From positions 620,001 to 684,000 of the forward strand of contig NZ_CP059897.1 in assembly GCF_014126615.1 (NCBI RefSeq): a stretch of 64,000 bases of DNA, read 5' to 3'. Position numbers and translations under genes: made by a program. A model generated the notes under the pieces. The model saw only the letters and a list, made by a program, of their open reading frames with translations. It was not told the DNA's origin and did not search any database. This document shows, in pieces, positions 18,834 through 28,511 of the stretch. Within the stretch, counting starts at the first letter, position 1. Every line of letters starts with the position of its first letter. The DNA comes from Ciceribacter thiooxidans. Its GTDB lineage: Bacteria; Pseudomonadota; Alphaproteobacteria; Rhizobiales; Rhizobiaceae.

Positions 18834-19757
18834 ATGTCCGATACCACGATCGACACCCTTCCAGAGGTGACGTGCTCGCCCCTTTCAGGACGCCTTCGAT
18901 GGCTGGCCATGGCGCGGCGCGCCTGGATGGGGCTGGACTGGCCGATGCGGCTCGTCATGCTTTGCGCGGTCCTGCTGGTGCTTGCCGCCCTTGGAGCGTC
19001 CCTGATCTCGCCGTTCGAGCCGAATGCGCAAAGCCTGTTGTCACGGTTGAAGCCGCCGATCGGTTTTGCCGGCGCCAAGGCCGGGCATTTCCTGGGTACC
19101 GACGAACTTGGCCGCGACGTGCTGTCGCGCTGTCTCCACGGTCTGCAGATGACGCTCTCGATTGCACTGTCCGGCGCGATCATCGGCATGCTGATCGGGG
19201 GCACGCTCGGCCTTCTAGCGGGTGCTGTCGGCGGTAGGATCGATGCCTTGGTGATGGCGCTCGTCGACATTCAGATTGCGGTTCCGTTCACCCTCGTCGC
19301 TCTTCTGGCGGTCGCCGTCTTCGGCAGCGACATCCAGGTTCTGATCGTTGTGCTCGGCATCGCATACTGGGAGCAGTACGCGCGGATCATCCGGGGCGAA
19401 GTGTTGAAGCTGCGCGAGATGCCGTTCATCGAAGCGTCGCGGGCGGCGGGCGCCTCGTCGTTCCGGATCGCCTTCCGCCACATTGTTCCCAACGTCATCT
19501 CGCCGCTCGTCGTGATGTTCACGCTGAACTTCTCGAACATCGTGTTGCTGGAATCGAGCCTCTCCTTCCTCGGGCTTGGCCTAAGGCCGCCGACCGCAAC
19601 GCTCGGCTCCATGGTCGGTATCGGCCGCGACTACATGCACACCGCACCGTGGATCGTCGCAGCGCCGGCTCTGCTGATCCTGCTGATCACCTTCGTGGTG
19701 CAGATGCTCGGAGACCGGCTGCGCGATCGTATGGACGTGCGCCTGCGGGACCGCTGA
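18834..19757 (+). CDS. Peptide/opine-type ABC permease (DppC-like)
   Basis: This 307-residue permease is the partner of the DppB-like subunit 15 bases upstream. It has the typical N-terminal OppC_N segment, a GTDELGRDVLSRCLHG motif characteristic of DppC proteins and the EAA loop REMPFIEASRAAGASS. Six membrane helices are evident. It should form the heterodimeric channel of the importer. Confidence 0.92.
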   Translation: MSDTTIDTLPEVTCSPLSGRLRWLAMARRAWMGLDWPMRLVMLCAVLLVLAALGASLISPFEPNAQSLLSRLKPPIGFAGAKAGHFLGTDELGRDVLSRCLHGLQMTLSIALSGAIIGMLIGGTLGLLAGAVGGRIDALVMALVDIQIAVPFTLVALLAVAVFGSDIQVLIVVLGIAYWEQYARIIRGEVLKLREMPFIEASRAAGASSFRIAFRHIVPNVISPLVVMFTLNFSNIVLLESSLSFLGLGLRPPTATLGSMVGIGRDYMHTAPWIVAAPALLILLITFVVQMLGDRLRDRMDVRLRDR

Positions 19758-19849
19758 GCACCACGCGACGATGGCGGTTCGCCGCCGACACCAATACCGG
19801 CCGTCCGAAAAACGGCCGGACCTTTTGAAGCCCTGCAACGGAGACCATC

Positions 19850-21406
19850 ATGAAGACCAGGATGATCATCACTTCGACACTGCTCGCGCTGACCAGCGGC
19901 AGTGCCCTTTCCGCCGAACTGACGGTGGGATCGGCCAACATGCCGCCCTATCTCGACCCCGGCCGCGACCACTCGAACGTCGGATCGCAATTCTACTACA
20001 ACAGCTTCGACGTGCTGATCGACAAGGATGCCGAATCGGCCGAGACGAAGTTCCGGCCGGGTCTTGCGACTGAATGGAAGCTCGTCGAGCCGACCGTCAT
20101 GGAACTGAAGCTGCGCGAGGGCGTCGTTTTCCAGAACGGCGATCCGATGACGGCCGACGACGTCATCTTCTCGCTGAACCGCATGCTGCAGCCGACCTTC
20201 AAGCCCTATGTCGTGCGCGCCAAGGACCGTCTCGGCAATTTCGACCGCGCCGAGAAGGTCGATGACCACACGATCCGCATCGTCGCCAAGCGCCCCGAGC
20301 CGCTTTGGGAAACGCTGATCAACATGCAGCAACTGATGATCATTCCGGAGAAATATACCAAGGCGCTCACCGGTGACCCGAACGCCGCCGAGGATTCCGA
20401 CTACGAGGCCTTCTCGCTGGCTCCGATCGGCACGGGTCCCTACAAGATCGCGCAGTTCGTGCCGGGCGAAAAGCTCGTCTGGGAACGTCACGAGGCCTTC
20501 TGGGGCGACAAGGCCCCCTTCGACAAGGTGACCGTCTCCTACGTGCCGGAAATGGCGAGCCGCATAACGGCGCTGAAGAACAAGGAAGTCGACATCATCA
20601 CCAACGTGCCGCCGGACCAGCTCGCAACCATCGAGTCCAACAGCAATCTGAAGGTCGCGAGCGACGTCACGCCCCTGTTCCACATCCTGATCTTCAACAC
20701 CCAGAACGAGGTGATGAAGGATCCGAAGTTCCGCCAGGCGATCAGCTATGCGGTGGACCGCGACACGCTCAACGAGGCGCTGTGGCTCGGCAAGGCCGTG
20801 GTTCCTTCGACCCACACCTACAAGCAGTTCGGCGAACTCTACATGCCGGAATTGAAGACCTTCGAGTACGATCTGGAGAAGGCCAAGAAACTGCTGGCCG
20901 AATCCTCCTACAAGGGCGAGGAGATCCGGATGGACACCTCGGCCGTCTATTATACCAATGGTCTGCTCGCCATGCAGGCAATCGCCGAGATGTGGAACGC
21001 AATCGGCATCAAGACCCGCATCAATGTCGATGACAAGTGGACGGGCGGCGATCCGACCATGATGGTGCGCAACTGGTCTAACCCAATGTATTTTGCCGAC
21101 CCCTTCGGTTCGTTCGGCGTCATGTGGGCACCCGAAGGACCGTCGGAAGGCGAGGGCCGCTTCAAGACCGACGAAGCCTATGCCACGACCTGGGAGAAGT
21201 TCCGCTTCTCTGAGAAGGTGGAAGACCGCAAGGCCGCCTATGTCGAGCTGATGGACCGGATCAAGCAGGATCCTCCGATGCTGGTGCTCTATCAGCCATA
21301 CGAGTCCTGGGCGATGCAGAAGGACGTTCAGTGGGGTCCCAAGCCGGGTCATATCCCATATGTGCTCGACTTCCGCGCCGGCTCCATCTCGGTCGCTTCC
21401 AACTAA
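19850..21406 (+). CDS. Family 5 extracellular solute-binding protein
   Basis: The 518-residue periplasmic protein has a signal peptide (MKTRMIITSTLLALTSG, cleavage after ALSA) and the large two-lobe family 5 fold of dipeptide, opine and nickel binding proteins, including the LREGVVFQNGDPMTADDV segment. It is encoded 92 bases after the permease pair and is followed by a hairpin that may raise its expression over the genes downstream. Because the next gene is a phosphoesterase and the regulator is PhnF-like, a phosphorus-containing ligand such as a phosphodiester is inferred. AccA of agrobacterial agrocinopine importers is a precedent. Confidence 0.9.
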   Translation: MKTRMIITSTLLALTSGSALSAELTVGSANMPPYLDPGRDHSNVGSQFYYNSFDVLIDKDAESAETKFRPGLATEWKLVEPTVMELKLREGVVFQNGDPMTADDVIFSLNRMLQPTFKPYVVRAKDRLGNFDRAEKVDDHTIRIVAKRPEPLWETLINMQQLMIIPEKYTKALTGDPNAAEDSDYEAFSLAPIGTGPYKIAQFVPGEKLVWERHEAFWGDKAPFDKVTVSYVPEMASRITALKNKEVDIITNVPPDQLATIESNSNLKVASDVTPLFHILIFNTQNEVMKDPKFRQAISYAVDRDTLNEALWLGKAVVPSTHTYKQFGELYMPELKTFEYDLEKAKKLLAESSYKGEEIRMDTSAVYYTNGLLAMQAIAEMWNAIGIKTRINVDDKWTGGDPTMMVRNWSNPMYFADPFGSFGVMWAPEGPSEGEGRFKTDEAYATTWEKFRFSEKVEDRKAAYVELMDRIKQDPPMLVLYQPYESWAMQKDVQWGPKPGHIPYVLDFRAGSISVASN

Positions 21407-21421
21407 GAGACATGTCGTCAT

Positions 21422-21459
21422 CGGGCGGCGTGTCTGCCGCCCGGTTCCTCCCATTTTTT
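21422..21459 (+). terminator. Intra-operon hairpin with T tract
   Basis: A perfect 8-bp GC stem (CGGGCGGC / GCCGCCCG) with a 6-base loop at 21422-21443 is followed 10 bases later by six T at 21454-21459, between the binding-protein gene and the phosphoesterase gene. The gap before the T tract makes it a weak terminator, suitable for partial attenuation or for 3'-end protection of the upstream message. Confidence 0.65.
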
Positions 21460-21474
21460 CAAGGCGGATCATCC

Positions 21475-22353
21475 ATGGCCACTACGCGCCTCTGCATCGT
21501 CACCGACATTCATCACGGCAAGGACAACTTCACTAAGAAAGGCACCTCTGCGCTCCGTCTCCTCGAGGAGTTCACGGGTTTCGTCGACCGGACGAAGCCG
21601 GATGTCGTCATCGACATGGGCGACCGGATTTCCGATTGTGACAAGGAGACGGACAAGCGACTGGAACAGGACGTCGCCGAAATCTTCGCCGGTGTGAACA
21701 CGCCGCGTTTCCACATCTGTGGCAATCACGACCGCGACTATCTGAGCGTGGACGAAAACGCCGCCATCCTCGGCCAGGATCTTTCCAGCGCCACGGTCGA
21801 CATCGGTGACTGGACCCTGGTCATCTGGCGGGCGGATGCCAAGATCCATCGGCCGGGCGGTTTCATCCTGCCGGAGGCGGATCTGCTGTGGCTCGCCGGC
21901 GTCGTGCGCAACGCCACGCGCCCGCTCGCAATCTTCAGCCATGTCCCGGTTTCGGGCCATTCCCAGGCCGGAAACTACTACTTCCAGCGCAATCCCGAGG
22001 CCTCGACCTATCCGGCGGGAGCCGAGCGCGTCCGCGCAATTCTCGCCGGCGCCCGCGTGCCGGTTGCCTGTTTTGCCGGTCATGTGCACTGGAACACGAT
22101 GACCATGGTCAACGGCCAGCCGCATTTCACCCTGCAATCGCTGACCGAGACCTTCACCACGCATCCGGAACCGGCCGGCTCCTATGCTCTTCTCGAGCTT
22201 TCGGACCGGATCGACTGGACGGTGTTCGGCAAGGATTCGATGCGCGTTTCGCTCGACGCCGCGGAGACGGCTCGTCACTGGATCGAACCGCTTCCGCCCT
22301 TCCACGAGCATCCGGAAATCCGACTTCGCCATCTCCAGCAGGCGGCCGAATAG
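21475..22353 (+). CDS. Calcineurin-like metallophosphoesterase
   Basis: The 292-residue cytoplasmic protein has all five motifs of calcineurin-type phosphoesterases in order: TDIHHG (DxH), MGDR (GDx), GNHDR, SHVP, and AGHVHW (GHxH). Such enzymes hydrolyse phosphodiesters or monoesters with two metal ions. It lies inside an ABC import operon under a PhnF-like regulator, so intracellular cleavage of an imported phosphoester is the likely role, as phosphodiesterase AccF does for agrocinopines. The ATG at 21475 is chosen because the earlier in-frame start at 21331 lies inside the binding-protein gene. Confidence 0.85.
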   Translation: MATTRLCIVTDIHHGKDNFTKKGTSALRLLEEFTGFVDRTKPDVVIDMGDRISDCDKETDKRLEQDVAEIFAGVNTPRFHICGNHDRDYLSVDENAAILGQDLSSATVDIGDWTLVIWRADAKIHRPGGFILPEADLLWLAGVVRNATRPLAIFSHVPVSGHSQAGNYYFQRNPEASTYPAGAERVRAILAGARVPVACFAGHVHWNTMTMVNGQPHFTLQSLTETFTTHPEPAGSYALLELSDRIDWTVFGKDSMRVSLDAAETARHWIEPLPPFHEHPEIRLRHLQQAAE

Positions 22354-22361
22354 GGATGACG

Positions 22362-24172
22362 ATGACCGACAGAACCAGAACCCCTCTGCTCCAGGTCGAG
22401 AACCTGTCGGTCTCGTTCGACACGGCGAACGGACCGCGCGCTGCGGTCCAGGGTCTCTCCTTTGATATCTTCGCCGGTGAAACGCTTGCGATCGTCGGGG
22501 AATCCGGCTCGGGCAAGTCCGTCACCGCGCTGTCCATCCTCGGGCTCATCGAGCGAGAGGGCGGACGGCTCGACAAAGGCCGCATTGCGTTCCGGCGCGA
22601 TGACGAGAGCGTCGTCGACCTCGCCGCGATCAGCCGGCCGCAATTGCAGCGCATTCGCGGCAACTCCATCTCGATGATCTTCCAGGAGCCGATGAGCGCA
22701 CTCAACCCGGTGCTGACGATCGGCGACCAGATCTGCGAACCACTCATCCATCACAAGCGATTATCACCGAGCCAGGCGTTGCGCGAGGCGCGCGATCTTC
22801 TCGACCGCGTTCGCATCTCCGATCCCGGTCGCCGACTTGCGCAGTATCCGCACGAGCTCTCGGGGGCATGCGTCAGCGGGTGATGATCGCCATGGCGCTT
22901 GCGTGTTCGCCGCGCCTGCTGATCGCCGACGAACCGACAACCGCGCTCGACGTTACGATCCAGGCCGGGGTTCTCGATCTCATTCGCGAATTGCAGGAAA
23001 ACAGCGGTACGGCGGTCATCTTCATCACCCATGACATGGGCGTCGTCGCGGAGATGGCTGATCGGGTCGTCGTCATGCGCCACGGGGCGATGGTCGAGAC
23101 GGCAGAGACAGGCGCGCTGTTTCGCCAGCCGCGCGCCGCCTATACGCGTGAGTTGCTCGATGCCGTTCCGAAGCTCGGCTCGGGTGCGCCAGTCTACGCT
23201 GCCGCGACGTCGAAGGCAGAGGCGCCCGGTTTCGAGACCGAGGCGGAGCCGGCCGAAGGACTGGTGCTCGAGGTGAAGAATCTCGTCACCCGGTTCCCTG
23301 TCCACAAGGGTATGCTCAGGCGGCTCGTCGCGCGGGTCCATGCTGTCGAGGATGTAAGCTTCACTCTGCGGGCGGGCGAAACGCTCGGTCTGGTGGGTGA
23401 GTCCGGATCAGGCAAGTCGACCGTCGGCCGCTCGGTCCTCAAGCTGGTCGAGCCGGAAAGCGGTCGGATCCTTTTCGGTGGCAGGGACCTCATGCCGCTC
23501 GGCCGTCGCGACATGCGTCCGATGCGGCGAAACCTGCAAATGATCTTCCAGGATCCCTATGCGAGTCTCAATCCGCGTATGAAGGTCGCCGAGCTCGTCA
23601 CCGAGCCGCTGATCATTCACACAAGGCTTGATCCGCGCGAAAGGCGGGAGGTCGCGGCGGAACTGCTCGCCCGGGTGCGATTGCCGGCCGACAGCATCGA
23701 CCGCTACCCTCACCAGTTTTCCGGCGGACAACGCCAACGAATCTGCATTGCCCGCGCGCTCTCGTCGAAGCCGAAGATCATTGTCGCCGACGAAGCGGTT
23801 TCGGCGCTCGACGTCTCGGTTCAGGCAGAGGTCATCGACCTGATGCAGGAATTGCAGCGCCAGGACGGTATTGCCTATCTCTTCATCTCCCACGACATCG
23901 CTGTCATTGAGAAAATGAGCCATCGCGTCGCCGTCCTCGATCAGGGCCGTATCGTCGAGATCGGGAGCACGGATGCAGTCCTGCAGCACCCGCGACACGA
24001 CTATACGCGGCAGTTGCTTGATGCCGTTCCGGTTGCGGATCCCGAGCGCCGTCGGGTGCGCACATCAGTTCAGCAGATCGAGCGGAAGAATCCGATTCGT
24101 CCAGTTGGTCACAGTCCATCCCCACTGATCTATCAAACCATCGGGACAGATCATCAAGTCCTTACCGCGTGA
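22362..24172 (+). pseudogene. Fused ABC ATPase (DppD-DppF type), single-base frameshift
   Basis: Joined across one frameshift, this encodes about 603 residues with two complete ATPase halves: Walker [10 protein letters not shown], then MIFQEPMSALNP, and in the second half [21 protein letters not shown] and FSGGQRQRICIARAL. The break lies in the first signature motif: the frame reads ELSG and then shifts, and one extra G in the five-G run at 22862-22866 restores [16 protein letters not shown]. The gene should energise the permeases encoded upstream. ATG at 22362 is preferred over 22356 because AGGG is well spaced before it. The loss is probably a base-calling artefact, but if real it would disable the importer. 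Confidence 0.87.
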
Positions 24173-24275
24173 TCAGCGATGGGCGGTTGCGCTCTGCAGA
24201 TGGTCGGCGAGATCCGGAGGAGGATCCGCCCGCGCAAGCGAGAGTCTGTCGCCGACCGTGGATGATCCGTACCAG

Positions 24276-24911
24276 TCAAGCCGTCGGGCGCCGCTGCTGC
24301 ATCAAGGCGCCAATCGTAATCGCGCCACTTATCAGGAGGAGCCAGTCCTGCTGCACCCCGAGCAGGAAGGCGGCCGAACCGCCGATCACCGACCAGATCA
24401 CAGGGATGGCAAGCAACCAGCGCGAAAATCCCGTTGCGAGCAGCAACATTCCGAATGTGAAGATCGTGACCGGGCACGGCGTGACACCGAACATCGGCAT
24501 TGCCGGCCATGAATGTCCTGTCGCGACGCCAAGAAGCGGGTAGATCACCATCGCGTAGGCAATGAATGCGTAGCCGATCCATCCGGCGAGGTCGTCGCGG
24601 GCGGAAAATGCTATCCTCGATCGGACAACACCGGCGAAGACGAAGTAGAACCCCTGCAGCGCAAACAGGGCACCGAACAGATAGGCTGGCCTGTTGATCG
24701 CGGAGAAGAAGATGCCGTGATAGGCGATGCCCGTCCAAAGCCACATCAGCGCAAGAGCAAACGCGATCACCCGGTCGGACCAGCCCGATTTCGAACAAAT
24801 GAGCGCGACGGCCATCGCACCAACCAGATAGGCAACGATTTGCGCTGGCCAAATCGCGGCGTTATAGGCGGCGAAGACTGCAAGGAACTGTTCGATGGTG
24901 AAAGGAAGCAT
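24276..24911 (-). CDS. DUF6064 family membrane protein
   Basis: This 211-residue integral membrane protein has six or seven hydrophobic segments. Its N-terminus (MLPFTIEQFLAVFAAYN) and the HGIFFSAINRPA segment match the DUF6064 family, whose function is unknown. It ends about 100 bases from the convergent ABC ATPase gene and lies downstream of the hybrid kinase gene on the same strand, separated by 167 bases. A link to the alcohol oxidation island is possible from position alone. Confidence 0.75.
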   Translation of the reverse strand: MLPFTIEQFLAVFAAYNAAIWPAQIVAYLVGAMAVALICSKSGWSDRVIAFALALMWLWTGIAYHGIFFSAINRPAYLFGALFALQGFYFVFAGVVRSRIAFSARDDLAGWIGYAFIAYAMVIYPLLGVATGHSWPAMPMFGVTPCPVTIFTFGMLLLATGFSRWLLAIPVIWSVIGGSAAFLLGVQQDWLLLISGAITIGALMQQRRPTA

Positions 24912-25078
24912 GGCCGTACCGTTTTCGTTCGCTTCTTCGTCTGTTTCCTAAATAGCTGGGCGCGCGCCGGATTTCATTGACGACTGACAAAGAAGTCGGT
25001 CGGTGGCGGTGCAGCCGGTTCGAGGTTTATGGGATTGGCTACGGGGCCGTTCGCACCGCGATGCGTCCTCGGCTCCAG

Positions 25079-27271
25079 CTAGCTGGAATGCAGAACAAAG
25101 GCTTCGAGGGCGTCGGCTGCGATCGGCTTATACATAATCTCGATGCCGGCGGCCTCTGCATCGAGACGGGTCTTTGGTGTACGGTTTGCCGTGAGGATGC
25201 GGGTTGGGCGCTCGCCATATTCCGCATGCAAGGCTTTTACAGTCTCTATTCCAGTCAGAGCCCCGTCCAACTGCTGGTCGACAAGATATACATCAGGTAC
25301 GATCCCGATCTCCTCTAGCAGTGAGAGTGCTTCTTCACCGCTTGTCGCTTCGAGGACGCTTACGCCTCTCCGCTCGAGAAGCATGGCGATAGCTCGACGC
25401 AGGTCAGCGTCGTTCTCCACCAAAAGCGCGATGCAGTCGCCGTTGTCTCCCGGCTCCTCCGCTATCGTCGGAGTGGTCTCCCGACGGGTGGGTTTCGCGT
25501 GCTGTACGGCGACGGCCAGATCAACAGAAAAGCAGGTACCGCGTCCTGGCGTGGACCGAAGTGCGAGCCTGTGACGAAGCAGCCCGCACGCCCTTTCCAC
25601 GATTGCGAGACCCAGGCCCATGCCTTCTGATGCCGAGGCGGAACCCTCGATGCGGTGAAATTCGCGGAATATCGATTCTTGCTGGTCCAAGGGGATACCC
25701 GGTCCCGTGTCATGGACTTCGATGCGCACCTGACCTTTCACCCGTCTTGGCCCGACGAGAACGCGACCGTTGCTCGTGTAACGGATCGCATTGCTGATCA
25801 GATTCTGCAGAATACGGCGCAGATAAGTAGGATCACTTGATACCGTCAGCTTACAAGGCAGGATGTCGAGCCTCAGTCCCTTGCCAGCCGCGATGGGCGC
25901 AAATTCGTCGGTAAGCTGTCTGAGCAGAAGGGAAAGGGGAACCGGTCCGATATCGACTGCAGCACCGCCGGCCTCAAGCCGAGAGATGTCCAGCAATGCG
26001 CCGAGTATCCCCTCAACGCTAACAAGTGCGTTGTGTGCCTTTTCAAGGGTGCCACGCATCGGCATCGCATCCGCATCGTCCCGCGCCGCTGCGACGAACA
26101 GCTTTGCGGCGGAAAGCGGCTGCAACAGGTCATGACTCGCCGCCGCGACGAAGCGGACTCTGGCCGAATTGGCTCGCTCTGCCTCGGCGAGCGCTGCCGC
26201 TAGGTCTCCTGTGCGGGATGCTACGCGTGCTTCGAGCGTGGCGTTCGCGCGGGTCATCGCTTGTATCGCATGGCGTTCACGAGTGACGTCGGCAAACGAC
26301 ATAACAAATCCCCGTCCCGGCATCTCCTGCGCGAACACATCCAGTATGATTCCGGAGGAATGCTCGAGTTCAAAGGAAAGCGGCCCGCGTGGCAGCGTGC
26401 CGTCAACCCAACGGGTCAGTACGTCAAGAGGAATGCCCTTGCCCATTGTTGTGGTGCGGGCCATGCGGTTGGCCAGTGACCCGAAGGGCGTTCCCCGCCG
26501 CAATAGTCGTGGTGGAATATCCAGAAGATGCGCAAACCGGCTGTTCCATCCCGCTAATCGGCGATTGGCATCGAAGATCCCGACGCCCTGGTTAATGTGC
26601 TCCAGCGTGGCGCCGATCATGCGCGCCTGATCGTTCAGAAGCTTGCCCCGTTCCGATCGTTCCTTGCGCATGATATCGGTGATGTTGGTCTGGAGGACGA
26701 CAGTGCCACCGTCCGCGGTACGCTGTTCGCTGACCTGGAGCCAATGGTCGCCCGCCAATTCCACGTTGAAGACTTGCGGCGTTCCGTGCAACCGCATCCG
26801 TTCCGCCGCCCAGACGTCCGGCGCTACTCCCTTGGGGAGAGCGAGCAGGCTGGAACGGCTGACGGCCTCAACATAGGCGACAAAGGTCATCCCGGGTGTA
26901 AGCCTCCGGCGCACATCGTCAAGATCGCGACAGAAGCGCGAACTGCAAAGAACCAGCACGTCCGCTTGATCGAACAGCGCAAAGCCTTCTTCGATCGCCT
27001 CGATTGCTTGCGAGAGGTCAAGTCTCGCTCGCTCTGCGGCGCTGTTGGCATCATTGAGTTGCTTCAGAGTTGCTTCGAGATCACGCGTGCGCTGTCGGAC
27101 ACGCTCCTCGAGGATGGCTGCGCGGCGAAACTGCTCAAAGGCTGCTCCCCGGTCTCCCGAACTCTGCTCGACTTGACGCATCAGGGCATCGGCGATCTCG
27201 AGCATTTTTTCGAGGTTGCGTGCTTCGCCGTCAGCGGCATCGAGAAGGCCATCGGAGATGCGCTTGTTCAT
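25079..27271 (-). CDS. Hybrid sensor histidine kinase (NahK/ErcS'-like)
   Basis: The 730-residue soluble hybrid kinase has an N-terminal coiled coil (about 40-90), two PAS-like domains (about 90-200 and 215-330), a second coiled coil, a HisKA domain with phospho-acceptor His380 in AASHDLLQPL, a HATPase domain (N box NLISNAIRYT, G box DTGPGIP) and a C-terminal receiver with Asp665 as acceptor. It overlaps the FIST gene by four bases (ATGA). The arrangement FIST, hybrid kinase and LuxR regulator matches the NosP/NahK and ErbR region that controls quinoprotein ethanol oxidation in Pseudomonas, so signalling to the nearby alcohol dehydrogenase genes is likely. Confidence 0.9.
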   Translation of the reverse strand: MNKRISDGLLDAADGEARNLEKMLEIADALMRQVEQSSGDRGAAFEQFRRAAILEERVRQRTRDLEATLKQLNDANSAAERARLDLSQAIEAIEEGFALFDQADVLVLCSSRFCRDLDDVRRRLTPGMTFVAYVEAVSRSSLLALPKGVAPDVWAAERMRLHGTPQVFNVELAGDHWLQVSEQRTADGGTVVLQTNITDIMRKERSERGKLLNDQARMIGATLEHINQGVGIFDANRRLAGWNSRFAHLLDIPPRLLRRGTPFGSLANRMARTTTMGKGIPLDVLTRWVDGTLPRGPLSFELEHSSGIILDVFAQEMPGRGFVMSFADVTRERHAIQAMTRANATLEARVASRTGDLAAALAEAERANSARVRFVAAASHDLLQPLSAAKLFVAAARDDADAMPMRGTLEKAHNALVSVEGILGALLDISRLEAGGAAVDIGPVPLSLLLRQLTDEFAPIAAGKGLRLDILPCKLTVSSDPTYLRRILQNLISNAIRYTSNGRVLVGPRRVKGQVRIEVHDTGPGIPLDQQESIFREFHRIEGSASASEGMGLGLAIVERACGLLRHRLALRSTPGRGTCFSVDLAVAVQHAKPTRRETTPTIAEEPGDNGDCIALLVENDADLRRAIAMLLERRGVSVLEATSGEEALSLLEEIGIVPDVYLVDQQLDGALTGIETVKALHAEYGERPTRILTANRTPKTRLDAEAAGIEIMYKPIAADALEAFVLHSS

Positions 27272-28451
27272 GGGATGGTTCCAGAAACGATGGTGCCGGG
27301 AGGATAGAAAGCGAGTCCGGTCATCGTGTGGTTGACGTGCATGGGGCCGATCTGCTCCCCGTAGGTCGAGAAGCCAATCACGCCATGTTTCCGCAACAAC
27401 TCCGAAACACGCCCTGTCATCTGCGTTTCCTCAGCCTCGATCCGCCGCAGTACACAATCGAAGGCCAGAATGGCGACCGGGTCTCGTGGTTGCTTCATGG
27501 CCTGCAGCTCGTCTGCCAGATGGGTCACAAGATCCCTCGGTTCGGCGATCGTCAGAACCATACCCTCATCAATTGCAGAAAAGAACAGAAGCTCTCCCGA
27601 GGGCAAAACCCGTTGGATCGCGCGGACATAATGACGCTCACCCATGCGGACCGTAAGGGATGAATTGCAAAGGTCAGCGTGTTGATGCTTTCCGGATGCA
27701 TCCCGATGAGCCGGGCATATTCGTGCACAGCGGGCTCGGCATTGATCCGCCGCACGATGCGGGCGGACGGATCCGCCTCGGTCACGACCATCCGCCGCTC
27801 CGTCGGCTTGATATGATCCATCTTGAAAGTGCGCATCGGGCAAGAACTGCGCATGACCGAGATCACGGCGGCGTTTGCAAGAACCCGATCGCGGTCGAAG
27901 ACCAAAGTCTCGCGGAAGCGGGCGCCGTCGCCCGCCGAACCGCCAATCAGCGGCATTGCCCCGGTGCCCGCAGCGAGCGCCGAGGCCAGCTCGTCCTCAC
28001 GGGTCGACAGGCCGTCAACGAGCAGCAAAGCGAACTCTTCCGGAAAGTGTCCACTCTCGCGAGCGAGCGTTTGGCGAAGATGCAACAGCGCATCGGAAAG
28101 CTCGCTCGCAACGAGCGTCGAGAGATCCGAAACAAGCAGCGTCTCGGCAGCAAAATAGCGGGCATGAAAGCCCACCGCGACGATGCTTCCGTCATCATAG
28201 CCTGCGCTGGAAATCTCACCCGCTGTCGTACAACCGGCGATTCGGGCGTCCGGCCAGGCTAGTGCCGCGTGCGAAACGGTGGCAAGCACGTTAGCCTCAG
28301 GAGAAACGAAGAGTAGGACAAGCGAAAACGGGCCGGGGCCAAGGCTTGCCGCCAGGAGCTCGACCGGGCAGGTGTCGTGCGCTGAAACGCGCGCACGCGC
28401 AACGAACTGTTCCTCCACGGGCGATGGCCTCCTCCGCCTTTCCCCCGTCAT
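27268..28451 (-). pseudogene. FIST-domain sensor protein, single-base frameshift
   Basis: Across one frameshift the gene encodes about 394 residues with FIST_N (including GCTTAGEI and the GGSAGDG segment) and FIST_C domains; the tail GVIGFSTYGEQIG is typical. Restoring one base in the GGG run at 27657-27659 (CCC to CCCC on the coding strand) converts a broken reading into IHPLTVRMGERHYVRAI. FIST proteins are sensory; the Pseudomonas homologue NosP binds heme and NO and partners with the hybrid kinase encoded next to it. A TTG start at 28505 would add 18 residues; neither start has a strong ribosome site. Confidence 0.82.
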
Positions 28452-28511
28452 CGAGTCTAAAGCATCTGGCGACCCGCGTGCCAGCGCGAAGTCGTGACCG
28501 ATCAACTGTTT

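Noticed and set aside
19631..21472. 613-codon minus-strand frame antisense to the family 5 binding protein
   Set aside because: Same GC-driven shadow effect; composition is rich in His, Arg and Asp and resembles no protein family.
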